The position numbers and the translations under genes were made by a program. From Periplaneta americana (Eukaryota; Arthropoda; Insecta; Blattodea; Blattidae): a DNA stretch of 64,000 nt. The DNA is taken from positions 96,323,606 through 96,387,605 of the forward strand of contig NC_091132.1 in NCBI RefSeq assembly GCF_040183065.1, written 5' to 3'. Under the pieces are notes generated by a model. That model searched no databases and was not told the DNA's origin. It saw nothing but the letters and a program-made list of their open reading frames with translations. Of the stretch, positions 10,020 through 20,396 are shown one piece after another. How positions within the stretch are numbered: position 1 is the stretch's first letter; each line of letters starts with the position of its first letter.

Positions 10020-11508
10020 CAGAGTGTTTAAAAAATACGGGGCATAATTTCAGGTATGTATTTCCCACATGTAGACAATCAAAATAGTTCATTACAACAT
10101 GTGTCCGGAAATGCTTCATTTCCGAGTTATGGCCTTCACAACACTGAAATTCATCGGAACGTTTTTCTTTCCGCAGGTCGTTGTCATTACAGAAGATGTT
10201 CAAAATGTCCACCTCCTGCTTGAATACAGACCTCACATCGATGTCTCATTGACCTGCGAACACGATCCCAAACTCCAGGAGTATTGCGTTTGTACTCAGA
10301 ACATGCCGCAATTCGATTCCGAAGGGATTCCAAATCAGGCACCGGAGACGAATAAACCAATGATTTTAAATGGCCCCACAAGTAGAAATCGAGAGGGTTC
10401 AGATCAGGTGAGCGTGGAGACCAAGCAATTGGGCCACCTCTACCTATCCATCGATCAGGAAACCTTCGATCCAAGTACCGGCGAGCCGTACAACTGAAGT
10501 GTGCAGGAGCGCCATCATGCAAGAAGTGAATGTGTTCACGATTGATCAGTGGAGAGTCTTCTAAAACATGAGGTATGGTGTTTTCCAGGAAGTTTGTGTA
10601 CGCCTGCCCCGTAAGTCTGTTTACAAGTACATGGGGTCCAACTAATCGATCACCAATGATACCGGCCCACATGTTGAGGGAGAACCGCACCTGGTGATGA
10701 GATGGAACAGTTGCACGTGGGTTTTCATACGCCCATACATGCTGATTGTGGAAATTTGTTATGCCATCTCGTGTGAACTGTGCTTCATCTGTAAATAATA
10801 CTAAGGCAGGAAAGTTCGGATTTACACCACACTGCTGCAAGAACCACTGACAGAACCTAACTCGTGCAGGGTAATCTGTTGGTGACAGGGCCTGTACACG
10901 TTGCAAATGATAAGGATACAATTGATACTCTTTCAACAGTCTCGAGACAGTCATATGAGGAACATTGACTTGCAACGCTACCCTTCGTGTGCTGATAGAA
11001 GGAGTCATGTTCACAGCCTCCAGAATCTCCTCCTGTACTTCTGGAGTTGTAGATCTTGGTCGTCCCCTTCCCAAACCAGGAGAGTTAAATTTTCCATACT
11101 CGCACAGACGGTAATGGAGACGTACAAATGTCTTCCGATCTGGACATTGTCGCTGTGGGTACCTCTCCTGGTACAAACGACGAGCCAGCGCAGCATTGCC
11201 GTCCGCCTTACCGTACATGAAGTGTATCTCTGCCAGCTCTTGATTTGAATACATGTCGCACAGTCTAACGCCTACACAACACTGAATGTAACCTTCGCCT
11301 CGGAATGAACTGTCAGAGTGCCCTCTTAATGTCTCCTTTGACGGCAACGACCTGCGGAAAGAAAAACGTTCCGGTGAATTTAAATGTTGTGAAGACCATA
11401 ACTCGGAAATAAAGCATTTCCGGACACATGTTGTAATGAACTATTTTGATTGTCTACATGTGGGAAATACATACCTGAAATTGTGCCCCGTATTTTTGAA
11501 ACACCCTG
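10020..11508 (-). mobile_element. Potentially intact DD41D Tc1/mariner-like transposon
   Basis: Terminal inverted repeats of about 165 bp (10020-10185 and 11345-11508) start CAGAGTGTTT on the left and CAGGGTGTTT on the right (complement). They continue with matching blocks such as aatacggggca and aggtatgtatttcccacatg. The left flank is TA. The right flank reads CA where TA is expected, a single transition. The unit contains one uninterrupted transposase gene on the minus strand. Degenerate relatives occur at 28925-29315, 44086-44865, 55530-56633 and 61966-62310. Confidence 0.9.
10187..11347 (-). CDS. DD41D Tc1/mariner-superfamily transposase (uninterrupted)
   Basis: Catalyses excision and reinsertion of its own element at TA sites in the nucleus. 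The 386-codon frame has no stop or frameshift. Residues 32-85 form the N-terminal region seen in many insect DDE proteins (MYSNQELAEIHFMYG… ARRLYQERYP), followed by a GRGRPRST hook at 93-100 and a helix-turn-helix segment at about 110-145. The catalytic residues are D187 in LFTDEAQF, D278 in FLHDGAPAH and D320 in SPDLNPLDFYLWG. With 41 residues between the last two, the spacing is DD41D, known from the rosa-like mariner group. The C-terminus ends GGGHFEHLL, as in relatives. The first ATG lies at the edge of the inverted repeat. Met32 (codon at 11254-11252) aligns better with relatives and may be the real start. Activity is plausible but untested. Confidence 0.9.
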   Translation of the reverse strand: MPSKETLRGHSDSSFRGEGYIQCCVGVRLCDMYSNQELAEIHFMYGKADGNAALARRLYQERYPQRQCPDRKTFVRLHYRLCEYGKFNSPGLGRGRPRSTTPEVQEEILEAVNMTPSISTRRVALQVNVPHMTVSRLLKEYQLYPYHLQRVQALSPTDYPARVRFCQWFLQQCGVNPNFPALVLFTDEAQFTRDGITNFHNQHVWAYENPRATVPSHHQVRFSLNMWAGIIGDRLVGPHVLVNRLTGQAYTNFLENTIPHVLEDSPLINREHIHFLHDGAPAHFSCTARRYLDRRFPDRWIGRGGPIAWSPRSPDLNPLDFYLWGHLKSLVYSSPVPDLESLRNRIAACSEYKRNTPGVWDRVRRSMRHRCEVCIQAGGGHFEHLL

Positions 11509-11666
11509 CATATATAATATTAAATACGTATATAAGTGAATGGACATTTTCCAAACGAGAATAGTTGCCTCATTACAACATTAACACTTAACAAAATCAT
11601 TTTAACACAGCCTCCCCCCCCCCAAACTTATGTCTCGCTCCACCTCTGCCCCCCAGATATAAAATC
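11509..11666. other. Spacer with a C-rich run
   Basis: Short spacer with a run of C near 11613-11622. Nothing coding. Confidence 0.4.
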
Positions 11667-11966
11667 GTGGCGCCGTCCCTGGTAATGCATCATTGCGATG
11701 TTAGTACGATTTATCGTGTCAGGAATGGTAAACACGAATTATTATGGTCTGTACGCTCTCCCGACTTACCCCAAGTGACCTCTTTTGTGGGGGTATGTGA
11801 AGAATTCAATGTTTGTACCACCATTACCGGCTTATCTGCCAGAATTCCGGGCTCGCATCGTTAATGCCTTTGCTGCTATTGACATAAACATGCTAAATCG
11901 ATGAGACAAACTTTATTACAGAGTTGGTGTCACTAGAGGGGCACATATTGAGCACCTATAATATGT
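11667..11966 (+). pseudogene. C-terminal fragment of a Tc1/mariner-like transposase
   Basis: Decayed fragment of the DDE transposase class found at 10187-11347. One frame reads LLWSVRSPDLPQ, matching the W(P/S)PRSPDL block before the third catalytic residue. After a frameshift another reads NSMFVPPLPAYLPEFRAR, then INMLNR, a stop, and GVTRGAHIEHL. The closing HIEHL corresponds to the HFEHLL end of the intact gene. At least one frameshift and a stop are present. No inverted repeat remains next to it. Confidence 0.7.
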
Positions 11967-12019
11967 TTTAAAAAATAATGCTAAAGTAGTTCCGATGATT
12001 TCGATACTGAATTTACAAG

Positions 12020-12021
<2 letters not shown>

Positions 12022-12076
<55 letters not shown>
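12022..12076. repeat. Poly(T) tract, about 55 nt
   Basis: Uninterrupted T run. A minus-strand poly(A) tail of a retroposed transcript would look like this, but I recognise no retrogene or SINE body to its left on that strand. Confidence 0.9.
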
Positions 12077-12077
<1 letters not shown>

Positions 12078-12260
12078 TGGAGATGCAGGTGATCGTACCG
12101 GTATATACTCGTAAGGCATAACAAAAGTTTAAACTAACCAAATCATCATAAGTTTATCTCAAATAGTTGGTGCAACATTATATTATAGGTTGTGTTTTAA
12201 TTAGTTTGTACAGATTCCACAACAAGACATAAAATGCACAAGATATTGTATAAAAAATGC

Positions 12261-12283
12261 CTGATGATGCCCGAAGGGCGAAA
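12261..12283 (+). ncRNA. Hammerhead-ribozyme-like core
   Basis: CTGATGA, then TGCCC-GAA-GGGC as a clean stem II, then GAAA. This is the best match to the hammerhead catalytic core in the window. The cores at 7524 and 8122 share the arrangement and the following ACG. Stems I and III and the cleavage triplet are not obvious, so it could be a relic. Confidence 0.4.
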
Positions 12284-12299
12284 ACGCTTGCTTAATTTT

Positions 12300-13830
12300 C
12301 ATAATACTAATGATCGTTTACATAATAATGTATTATAACCAAACCTACAGTCACAGATTCGTATATGCAATGTATATAATAGGGATACGAAGGGAACTAC
12401 CTCCGCTAGTTTAGTCATGTTTATTATGTTATGTGTTAATATGTTAATCTAATCTAAGTATATATAATTATGATTAATTTTAACTACATTTTGTGTAATT
12501 TATTCCGAATTTAAAGATGACAAGACATTTAATTAGAATATACGTGAAATTCATGAAAATAAACAAAGGAGTATAATTGGAGATATTTTCAGATACAAAG
12601 AAAAAACTATAGAGTATTTGGACCTCTGAAAGAATATAATACTCTTAAAAAGAGTATGGCTGATCTGATCACTCTAACATAATAGCATTCCAATTCACTC
12701 TACATGTGAAAGTGGTATTTCAGTACCATTCACGTCTTGCTCTGGAAATGCTATAGAGCCTAATGTCGATAAAGTTTGATGTTTTATGTAACTTTAATTT
12801 TGACAACTTAAAATTATTATAATTAATATGTCGTATTATGGCGAAACGTTTAAAACTGTAACTCTCACACAACAGTTTTTTTTTGCAACAATGAATAATG
12901 TCGCATTCGCCGTAAATTAAAAATTTGATTTCGTTTTCAACAATGTATAATTTTACTAGTTCAGTAACGTAGTCAATAATTTCACTGCGTACAATAATGG
13001 GATCAATTTATTGTTAAGAAAGGAAAAAATCGGCCAGATTTTCGGCTGTCGGCTGATAAGGATGTTTTCCAGCTTGGGAAATAAAATCTGTCAGAAACAG
13101 GTGGGAATCGGCTAAGTTGGTAACACTGATGTGAAGATGACATAATCTGAGAGTAAAAGCGTTGGCGGGATGAATTTGGCTGTCATTGTCAGCAGACTGA
13201 TAGAAACTCTCCTATCAGCATTCTTACCGATTGTTACGAACAGTCCCGCAAGACATGAGCAGCTCTGCCTACAGAGACGTTATCTACAATATATTGTGTC
13301 ACATGTTATGCAAGCCGCGTGTTGTTTGCTGAAGAAGCCGGGTGTGTGCAGATAGATTCTAGTGTGCCGGTAGTTCAGTGTGCTGCAGTTAACCTGCAAC
13401 ATATCGAGTGATTTGACTGTGTGTGGTGGTTAGTGTGATACCAGGGTGGTCGGACTCTACGAGTAGCATCTTCGACAGTAAGTAGATACTGTTTATTTAT
13501 TAATTTGAATTCTTTGTGTCTCTAGTGTTTCCTAATTAGCGATTTTGTACCTAGATCTAGTGTTATTCGAGCTCGTGCTGTTTGCTGCAGCTAGCTACAA
13601 CTTTGGAGAACTTTAAAAGATAGGATGTAAGTAAATGATGGTAACGACAAAGGTAAATTTTCTGCTTGAAATTTGACCGATCTACCCTATGAACATAGAG
13701 GGTGTACCCCTTATAAACGAAATTGTCAACTTTTTTCTGTAATTTTGGTTTGGAAGTAGGAGTGCAACGTCGAATTAATAAAGTTTTAATGAGTGTCACT
13801 AGAAGGTTGATGTTTATTTTTAAGGGTATT
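12300..13830. other. Unassigned 1.5-kb stretch
   Basis: No element ends, coding similarity or tandem repeats. A 61-codon frame (13170-13355) and its surroundings are somewhat less AT-rich, but no splice-consistent gene can be argued. Confidence 0.4.
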
Positions 13831-15199
13831 CTTTAGACCATTTCCCACTACTGCAATTATGCCGTTTTTGCATACAATTATATATATATAATCAATGTCG
13901 CCAACATAAACAACTCGTCAAAAGTAATGCTAATCTATACTAATAATAATCTGTAGCCGAAATTTTTCTGGTAATTTTCGATTTTCCAAAAATAATCGGT
14001 GTTAACATCCTGAAAACGAAAATCGCTTTTTTTTTTATTTTTGTTCGTATGTCTGTCTGGATGTTCGTTACCTTTCCACGCGACAATGGCTGAACCGATT
14101 TATATGAAAATTGGAATATAAATTAAGTTCGTTGTAACTTAGATTTTAGGCTATATGGCATTTAAAATACTTCATTTAAAAGGGGGGTTATAAGGGGGGC
14201 TTAATTAAGTAAATCGAAATATCTCGCTTATTATTGATTTTAATGAAAAATGTTACATAACAAAAGTTTCTTTAACAATAATTTCCGATAAGTTTTATTC
14301 TATACAAAAATTTTGATAGGACTGATATTTAATGAGATAAGTGAGTTTTAAAATTACAATAACAACGCCATTTAAGGCGCTGTACTGAAATAAAAACAAA
14401 TGACTTCGTCTATAAGGGGCCTTGGACAACAACAATAGAAAGCTATTAAACATAGCCTACAGAGAATGTTCCTGTGTTTGTATGAAGTAATATCGGAAGG
14501 TAATTAATTGTTTAATATTATTATTTAACCATTGGAAAGTGTAGTTTCTCTAGATGGACATAATTCTACAATGTTATTACAGTAACTTCTGAAACATATA
14601 GCAAGTAATATAAAGTATACACATTAAAACTAAATGATATGTCAATCTTCATTAAACTATGGTTGCGTTTAATAACAATTAAGAAACATGTTAAAGGAAT
14701 AGTCATTGCACCAAATGATTGCTCTCTGGACCAAAATGATCGCATTTTAATTATTTAAATACAATTTAAATTAAGTAACATATTAAATGATTTATCCTTC
14801 TATCAAATACGGATGTCCCCTGGATCAAACGTCCTATTTTAATTATGTAATTACTTTACAGTGCATTTATTTCTAACAGGTGCAGCGGAGCGCACGGGTA
14901 CGGCTAGTATGTAATAATTCTCTAAATACTAAATTCGGTAGGAAATGTTAATTAATATATGACGAAGGTTACGTTTGGTTTGTTAAGGTTTGTAGAGCTT
15001 GTTCTCATTCGAATAATCCTGATAACAAATAATGATAGATGAAGTACAGGAATTTTTCCACGGCCTAAATTAAATTCAAACTAACATGGTATAGGGAGCC
15101 ACTACCTGAAAGCCAGATTTGTATGACATGGTATAGTTGCTTCTGTTGGTAACGCAAAAAAAGGCAACATGGCGGATGTCAGTGGGAAATGGTCTAAAG
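13831..15199. mobile_element. TIR element interrupted by a Helitron
   Basis: Perfect 19-bp terminal inverted repeats CTTTAGACCATTTCCCACT (13831-13849) and its complement (15181-15199). Internal similarity continues for some 25 bp more (gccgtttttgc against gcctttttttgc). Removing the Helitron at 13934-14907 leaves about 395 bp, a MITE-sized element. No target duplication is convincing, so the superfamily is open. Confidence 0.65.
13934..14907 (+). mobile_element. Non-autonomous Helitron
   Basis: Begins TCTATACTAATAATAATC after an A and ends CTAG before a T, as expected for insertion between A and T without target duplication. Just before the 3' end is the diagnostic hairpin GTGC(A)GC-GGA-GCGCAC, followed by GGGTACGG and CTAG. 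The sequence gaaccgatttatatgaaaat is one I associate with insect Helitrons. No Rep/helicase frame is present, so it depends on proteins from elsewhere. It lies inside the TIR element 13831-15199 and is therefore younger. Confidence 0.85.
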
Positions 15200-15241
15200 T
15201 TTTTTCATTTTTAATTATTGTTCTAATGATGAACACTAGAC

Positions 15242-15863
15242 CAGGGTTGCCATATTGGGAGATTTATTGCAGTAAAATTTAGGCTATATAAAATAGGGCA
15301 ATAGGCGAGTAATAAAATTGTTAAGTAGCCGAATCGCCAATTGGGCTATCTTAAAAATCCAAAGAGTGAAATTAGGCTACATGTTATTTTCTGTTACCAG
15401 AACATGTTTAAAATATACCATTCATAAGTTTCCAGGTCATTTTAAAAATCGGAAGTCAGTGATGGCCGACCCTACATTCTGGGAAGATGATATTATTACG
15501 CTTCCATAAGATATGCTATTCTGTGGATTATGGTACCTAAAATTCTCTACTAGCCCGTCTTGGTGACTTGCTAGAACTACGGCTCATATCCTATTTACTG
15601 TACTTCCGAAGTCTGTGGACGGACCGGACATTTCCTAAACATGAACAACCATTAGTTTCGAATTACCGCTCCCAGCGCGCAATGCGGTTTCTATTACAGT
15701 GTAGCACTACACTACGTCTCTGGTGGTGATGACATGAACTAGCAAATAAATACACAATAACTTGAGACTTGCCCCTTCTCACTATTTTGAATAATTAATC
15801 TTTTAGCATTGTTGTCACTCTCGCTAGATGTTTTTACTTTTGCACCATCTTTTTAATCACCCT

Positions 15864-15924
<61 letters not shown>

Positions 15925-15971
15925 GATTTAGACTACATGGGAATGGTACTTATCACAATCTGGCAACCCTG
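15242..15971. mobile_element. Non-autonomous hAT element
   Basis: Ends CAGGGTTGCCA on both sides (inverted), a classic hAT terminus. The 8-bp flanks CACTAGAC (15234-15241) and CAGTAGAC (15972-15979) match at 7 of 8 positions, supporting a target duplication. The 730-bp interior has no transposase; its only longer frame (15318-15509) is featureless. An (ATT)n run sits inside. Confidence 0.75.
15864..15923. repeat. (ATT)n microsatellite
   Basis: About 20 ATT units inside the hAT element. Confidence 0.95.
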
Positions 15972-16246
15972 CAGTAGACTTAAAAGAGAAAACTCGTAAA
16001 AGGGTCTATGGTACATATTTTTGCTCCATCTGCTTATAACGTCAACATTTAGCGTGTTTTTAGCCTTATGTCAGTGCAATGATCAGCTATAAGAAACAGT
16101 AAGTGTGGAAACTACTCGTATGAGGCTGTATTAAAATATTTTTCTCATAACCTTCAACTTTAAAGATTATGTTTGCAGTAATTTTTAATATTAAATAGAC
16201 AAACTAAATCAGTTGCATGCCTGGAATCTTTAGCAAATATGATGGT

Positions 16247-16494
16247 ATATCGTCGTTGTTCCTGCAATAACTCCTATGTGCAAAGTATAAAATGTTTCAG
16301 CAGGAAGAAAAAACACCTTTATTCATCCTATGGCAGCCGTACATAGAAGACTGTGAATTATTACATTTTCGAAACAAAGAAATATAGGAGATTTTATTAT
16401 TTGCTGTATCACTATTTAAGTTATTTAACAGAACAAAAATTTGAAAGTCGACAAATATATTACAGAGGTGTTATTGCAGGAACAACGACGATAT
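16247..16494. mobile_element. 248-bp MITE-like foldback element
   Basis: Perfect 25-bp inverted repeats at 16247-16271 and 16470-16494, starting ATATCGTCGTTGTTCCTGCA on the left. No coding capacity. The perfect arms suggest recent origin or gene conversion. No clear target duplication. Confidence 0.7.
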
Positions 16495-16846
16495 GTGAAA
16501 CTTCTGTAAAAAACAAATCTTATTACTAATAATTATCTATTAAAATGACTACCTGTAGAAGGCTTGTTTAGTAATAGACCTATGTTTTCACCAGATATTA
16601 TGTATTCGCTCTTACTGTATACGTCACATGTACAACTGTTAATATTGTCAGATACCTTTTTAAATACTGCAATTATTTGTTAAGTGTAGTATGATGATTC
16701 TGAGGAGTAAAGATTTATCAGAATTTCTTTACAATTGCATTACCAAAGGAAAGTAGGAATATATTTCCATACTTGGCTTCTAATTGAGTCCTGCGCACCG
16801 TAAACAAAAGACAAATCGAGTGGCGATGCCAATTTCATACTGGAAT

Positions 16847-17729
16847 ACACAGAAAGCTAAGCTAAGCTACGCTAAGTTAGACATCATGTTTTACATTCAC
16901 TTACAATATTTGAAGAGCAGGCAATTTTATTGGCTGTTATCATGAAAGATGAAGAAAGAGAAACAGAAGTAGGAGACGATTTTGTAAAATTGGAATTGGA
17001 AGACGGAGAGGAAAAAATGGTGAATTTCATCATTTGATTCAAGAATTTGATGGAAATGATAACTAATACAAAAGTTACTTCCTGCTGAATCAGGAACAGT
17101 TTCATGAATGAAGGAAGTGTTCCATGGCAAATTGTTTACATATGTTCATACAGGCCGAAATCAAGATTGATTGTTCAAAATGAACTCTTCATTAAGTTAG
17201 GAATATAAACTTTAATGTCATTTAATAAATTAATTTCATGAAATTAAAAACGTTATATTATCGAATTAATACGCAATACTCAAATTATAATATAACCTAC
17301 GTGGTATAATGTAAAAGGATAAATGATACGTACATTTAATTCAGAGAATTTCACTTATTTCTTGCCAACGCTAGTTGTCTATAATAATTTGAGGTTATGT
17401 CATAGAGACAGGGATATTTTTGCGTTTCTTAAATCAATCTTTCCTTCCTTGGTCTGACTTCCATGATAATTAGTATACAGATACAATAAAATGATTATTA
17501 AAGTAGCCCTACATAAACGTATTACGAGTATATAAGAGTCTGCTAGATGTTGGGAAAGCAACTGTTTATGCGCATACGCGAAGCCAGGTACAAATACGAA
17601 AATCGCCTCCTAGGCGATCTGTGAAACTTAGCGTAGCTTATCTAGTGTAGAATAGCACTTCCATATAGCTACATTGGTGCTATTTTATTCCTTAGCTTGC
17701 ATAGCTTGGCTTAGCTTAGCTTTCTGTGT
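16847..17729. mobile_element. 883-bp TIR element with GCTAAGC subterminal repeats
   Basis: Perfect 21-bp inverted repeats (16847-16867 and 17709-17729) starting ACACAGAAAGCTAAG. Further GCTAAG/CTTAGC copies lie just inside both ends (for example 16868-16879 and 17630-17640). The interior holds only short frames without a recognised domain. It is a non-autonomous DNA transposon of unknown family; no target duplication could be set. Confidence 0.65.
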
Positions 17730-18365
17730 GTGGTGAAAAATTTCTGTGGAAGTGGTGGCCGGCACAGAGACGGAATCACATCCCTTGCATGTAAACTTTT
17801 TGTAGGACTTAAGTAGATAGAAAGCGAGTTTTCGTAAAGTCGACTATCAGTGACAGGTTTGGTTTGGCTAGTTTAGGCTTTTGGTATTCCTTGCACATAA
17901 CTTACGCATTTTGGTCGATAGGTGAGTTGGATAGATATTCGCCTTCATTTGGTAATGTATTTCTTTTTTCATCTTTTAACTAATCTTCATAAATGGGGCT
18001 GATTTATTATAAAAGTCCCGTTTCTCGCTGAAGGAATTATGACCATCCTATGTCCATTCTTTAAAAGGTATTACATCGATGAAAGGTATCTAAACTGGGC
18101 ATTAGCAACATAAATACTGGCTTTATTCACAGCAGTATTTTTAATTACTCTCTCCATGACAACCAACTATTAAATCCATACATTCATTCATACATCTGAT
18201 TGATTGTGGCTGATATGTATAGATATACTGTATTATCAGGCAGTACATCTCACTTGACGATATGTGTCAGAGGAAGAATAATTGTTTGTATGCATCTGAA
18301 GTCTGATTAGTGGAATATGTAGCTAATCGGCGATGTAAGTTATGCATTGGAGGGGGAAAGGGAAC
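17730..18365. other. Unassigned sequence
   Basis: No recognisable element, gene or repeat. Confidence 0.4.
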
Positions 18366-18463
18366 TACCCCATTATCTCCTGACCTAGTTGCCTCATGAG
18401 TGATGCCTTATTGGTGTTACTTATGAGGTTCAAACCTGTCTTCGGACAGTTGACTAAACAACC
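18366..18463 (+). repeat. Interspersed repeat, SINE-like, copy 1
   Basis: About 98 bp, running from accccattatctcc to ttgactaaac, repeated at 46910-47003 with high similarity. It contains GAGGTTCAAACC, which resembles a Pol III B box. No A box was placed with certainty. Probably part of a SINE family. Confidence 0.55.
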
Positions 18464-18677
18464 ATTTTCATTCATTTGTTCATGACTATTATCTGAACTG
18501 GTCTTTATTTCATCATCCTTAACAATCTAAACAATGGCTTTATTTAGTAAATTAAAATTTTTAACTCACAGCAGTGAATTACATTTTTTTAGTACATGCT
18601 TTCTAAAATAGTTGCTTTTCGTACTGTTATCACTCCGAAAACTTGAACTTTAAAGGTGTTTTAAACAAAATCAACCC

Positions 18678-18775
18678 AGCACCGTCTAAATCCGTATTCG
18701 TAGGCCTACATAACCTATACGAGATTCGGATCCAGACGGCAGTGACAATCGTCTTACCAACTTTAACAGAGTTTT
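18678..18775 (+). repeat. Direct repeat copy 1 with internal foldback
   Basis: About 98 bp similar to 19030-19128. Within it CCGTCT-ATCCG and the complementary CGGAT-AGACGG form an imperfect hairpin about 70 bp long, followed by gcagtgacaatcg. Looks like a very small foldback element present twice. Confidence 0.6.
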
Positions 18776-19029
18776 AAACAAAATACTTCATCATATAACA
18801 ACAAATAAAAGCCAACATTGTTCCATTATGTTTATCAGAAACATTACCAATGTTTTAAAGAAATCAGATAATCAAATAACGACAAATATAAACAAACATT
18901 CAATGTTTTTGTGGCTCGGATTGCAATTTTCTCGAGATTATCATTCATAGTTTCACAAAACTAATCAAAGCTCTTCATAAATATACTAGTTCATTTGTAT
19001 TGCTGTTTAGAAACGAGCGCTCACAATAT

Positions 19030-19128
19030 GCACCGTCGTCTAAGTCCGTATTCGTACGTAGCCTATAAGGAATTAGGATCCAGACGGCAGTGACAATCGA
19101 CATACCAACTATAACAGTTTTAACACAG
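19030..19128 (+). repeat. Direct repeat copy 2 with internal foldback
   Basis: Second copy of the unit at 18678-18775. Its right end runs directly into MITE copy A, which may have inserted beside it. Confidence 0.6.
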
Positions 19129-19305
19129 TCTCTAGTTATATAGTCACGAAGCTCAATACGCAGGGAATATGCATCCATATATAGTTGCTAACCACTAGGA
19201 TCGCTACTATCGCCTCATCACAGACAATGCGAAATAGTACCGGCACAGTCTATTGTTCCTAGTACCCTCAACAACTCAAGCTTCGTGACTGTATATACTA
19301 GACTG
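19126..19305. mobile_element. 180-bp MITE, copy A
   Basis: Outer inverted ends CAGTCT…AGACTG enclose a 151-bp core (19141-19291) that runs from TAGTCACGAAGCTC to GAGCTTCGTGACTG-like ends bounded by TATA. Copy B at 21492-21675 differs by only a few bases in the core. TA-rich flanks and the CAGTCACG motif, shared with the ends of the 4976-8553 element, suggest a Tc1/mariner origin. Confidence 0.75.
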
Positions 19306-19440
19306 GTTTTAATATGCCAACATTGTTTCATGTTATCAGACGTCGGTGAGAATATGACAGTTGATTGACTATGCCTTTTATACTTATATTTACTTTTATT
19401 TTATTTCATATAATTTAGAGAGCTTTTACTAAAAACTATT

Positions 19441-19563
19441 GTATGCACCATGTACGCAAAACCTTTAGCGGACTCATCCCGTATTTTGGAATCGGCTTAC
19501 GTCTCGTCCAAAAACACTGAATTCGTCCGCTAAAGCCTTATTTTGCATACTTGATACATACAT
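19441..19563. repeat. Imperfect hairpin
   Basis: Left arm around 19441-19473 (…CCTTTAGCGGAC) pairs with the right arm around 19524-19563 (GTCCGCTAAAG…GTATG-complement). The spacer is ~50 bp. Likely a small foldback element. Confidence 0.55.
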
Positions 19564-19732
19564 AGCTATTAAATCATTCTCTCCATGAAAATCAACACAT
19601 TGACATTAGTAACGATAAAATCCAACATCCATTCATTTGTAACTTATTCATAAACAACACATTACAAAGAAAAGACTTACAATTGTTTAAAATTAAATTT
19701 AGATACCAGTAATAATAGATGAAATATTGTAT

Positions 19733-19831
19733 AGCATATGAGAGTAAACAGATTTTATGCCCTAGTGAAAATTATCACCCGCTAAACTTTCCACTCGCGG
19801 ATAAAATCTAATTTTACTCTCGTATACTATG
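19733..19831. repeat. Imperfect hairpin
   Basis: Left arm ATAGCATATGAGAGTAAA…GATTTTAT pairs with the right arm ATAAAATC…TTTACTCTCGTATACTAT. Stem of about 30 bp with some mismatches. Confidence 0.6.
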
Positions 19832-20184
19832 TAGGTTCTTCCTGTCGACAGGTGTTTGCACGCACATGTAGTTCTACGTAAAATTAAAGCTGTGCACCTG
19901 TAGATTTTTTATATGGAGGTGTTTTTAATGTTGATCATAATTATATAGATAGGCCTACGAATTATTTATATAGAAAATGAAGTCTCGTGTTCGGTCTGTT
20001 TTCCTAACTTAACGTTAATTTTCAAAACCAAATGATTTGAGCTTCCCACTTTTAATATTAGTGTTGGTTCAGAACTCTCCATAAGTGGTGAAAGAAGAAA
20101 TATAACAGTTCAGATACAAATAAACGATTGATTTATTTTTCCCTTCACATATATAAAAAAACATTAAAAATAATACCATCATGA

Positions 20185-20312
20185 TTGTCTACTTCAGTTT
20201 TGTGTGTGTACTGTACTTTGTAAATTTATAGTGTTCTTTTCTATCGCAGTTTTACTCCTGGTTGAGTGTTAGAGAAGGTCCTATGGCCTTAACTCTACCA
20301 GGTTGAATAAAA

Positions 20313-20396
<84 letters not shown>
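20185..20396 (+). mobile_element. LINE-B 3' end, 5'-truncated copy
   Basis: Matches the 3' end of LINE-B at 54392-54573: gttttgtgtg…gtactttgtaaattt, then ctcctggttgagtgttagag, then cttaactctnccaggtt-aataaa, and a terminal (ATT)n run. Only ~210 bp are present, a typical dead-on-arrival insertion. No coding sequence survives. Confidence 0.85.

Noticed and set aside
10099-10497. 132-codon plus frame and other frames opposite the DD41D gene
   Set aside because: Antisense shadows of the transposase and its inverted repeat.
13170-13475. Possible 5' exon with donor-like cagtaagta
   Set aside because: No acceptor-linked downstream exon, no protein motif. The match to a splice donor is expected by chance.
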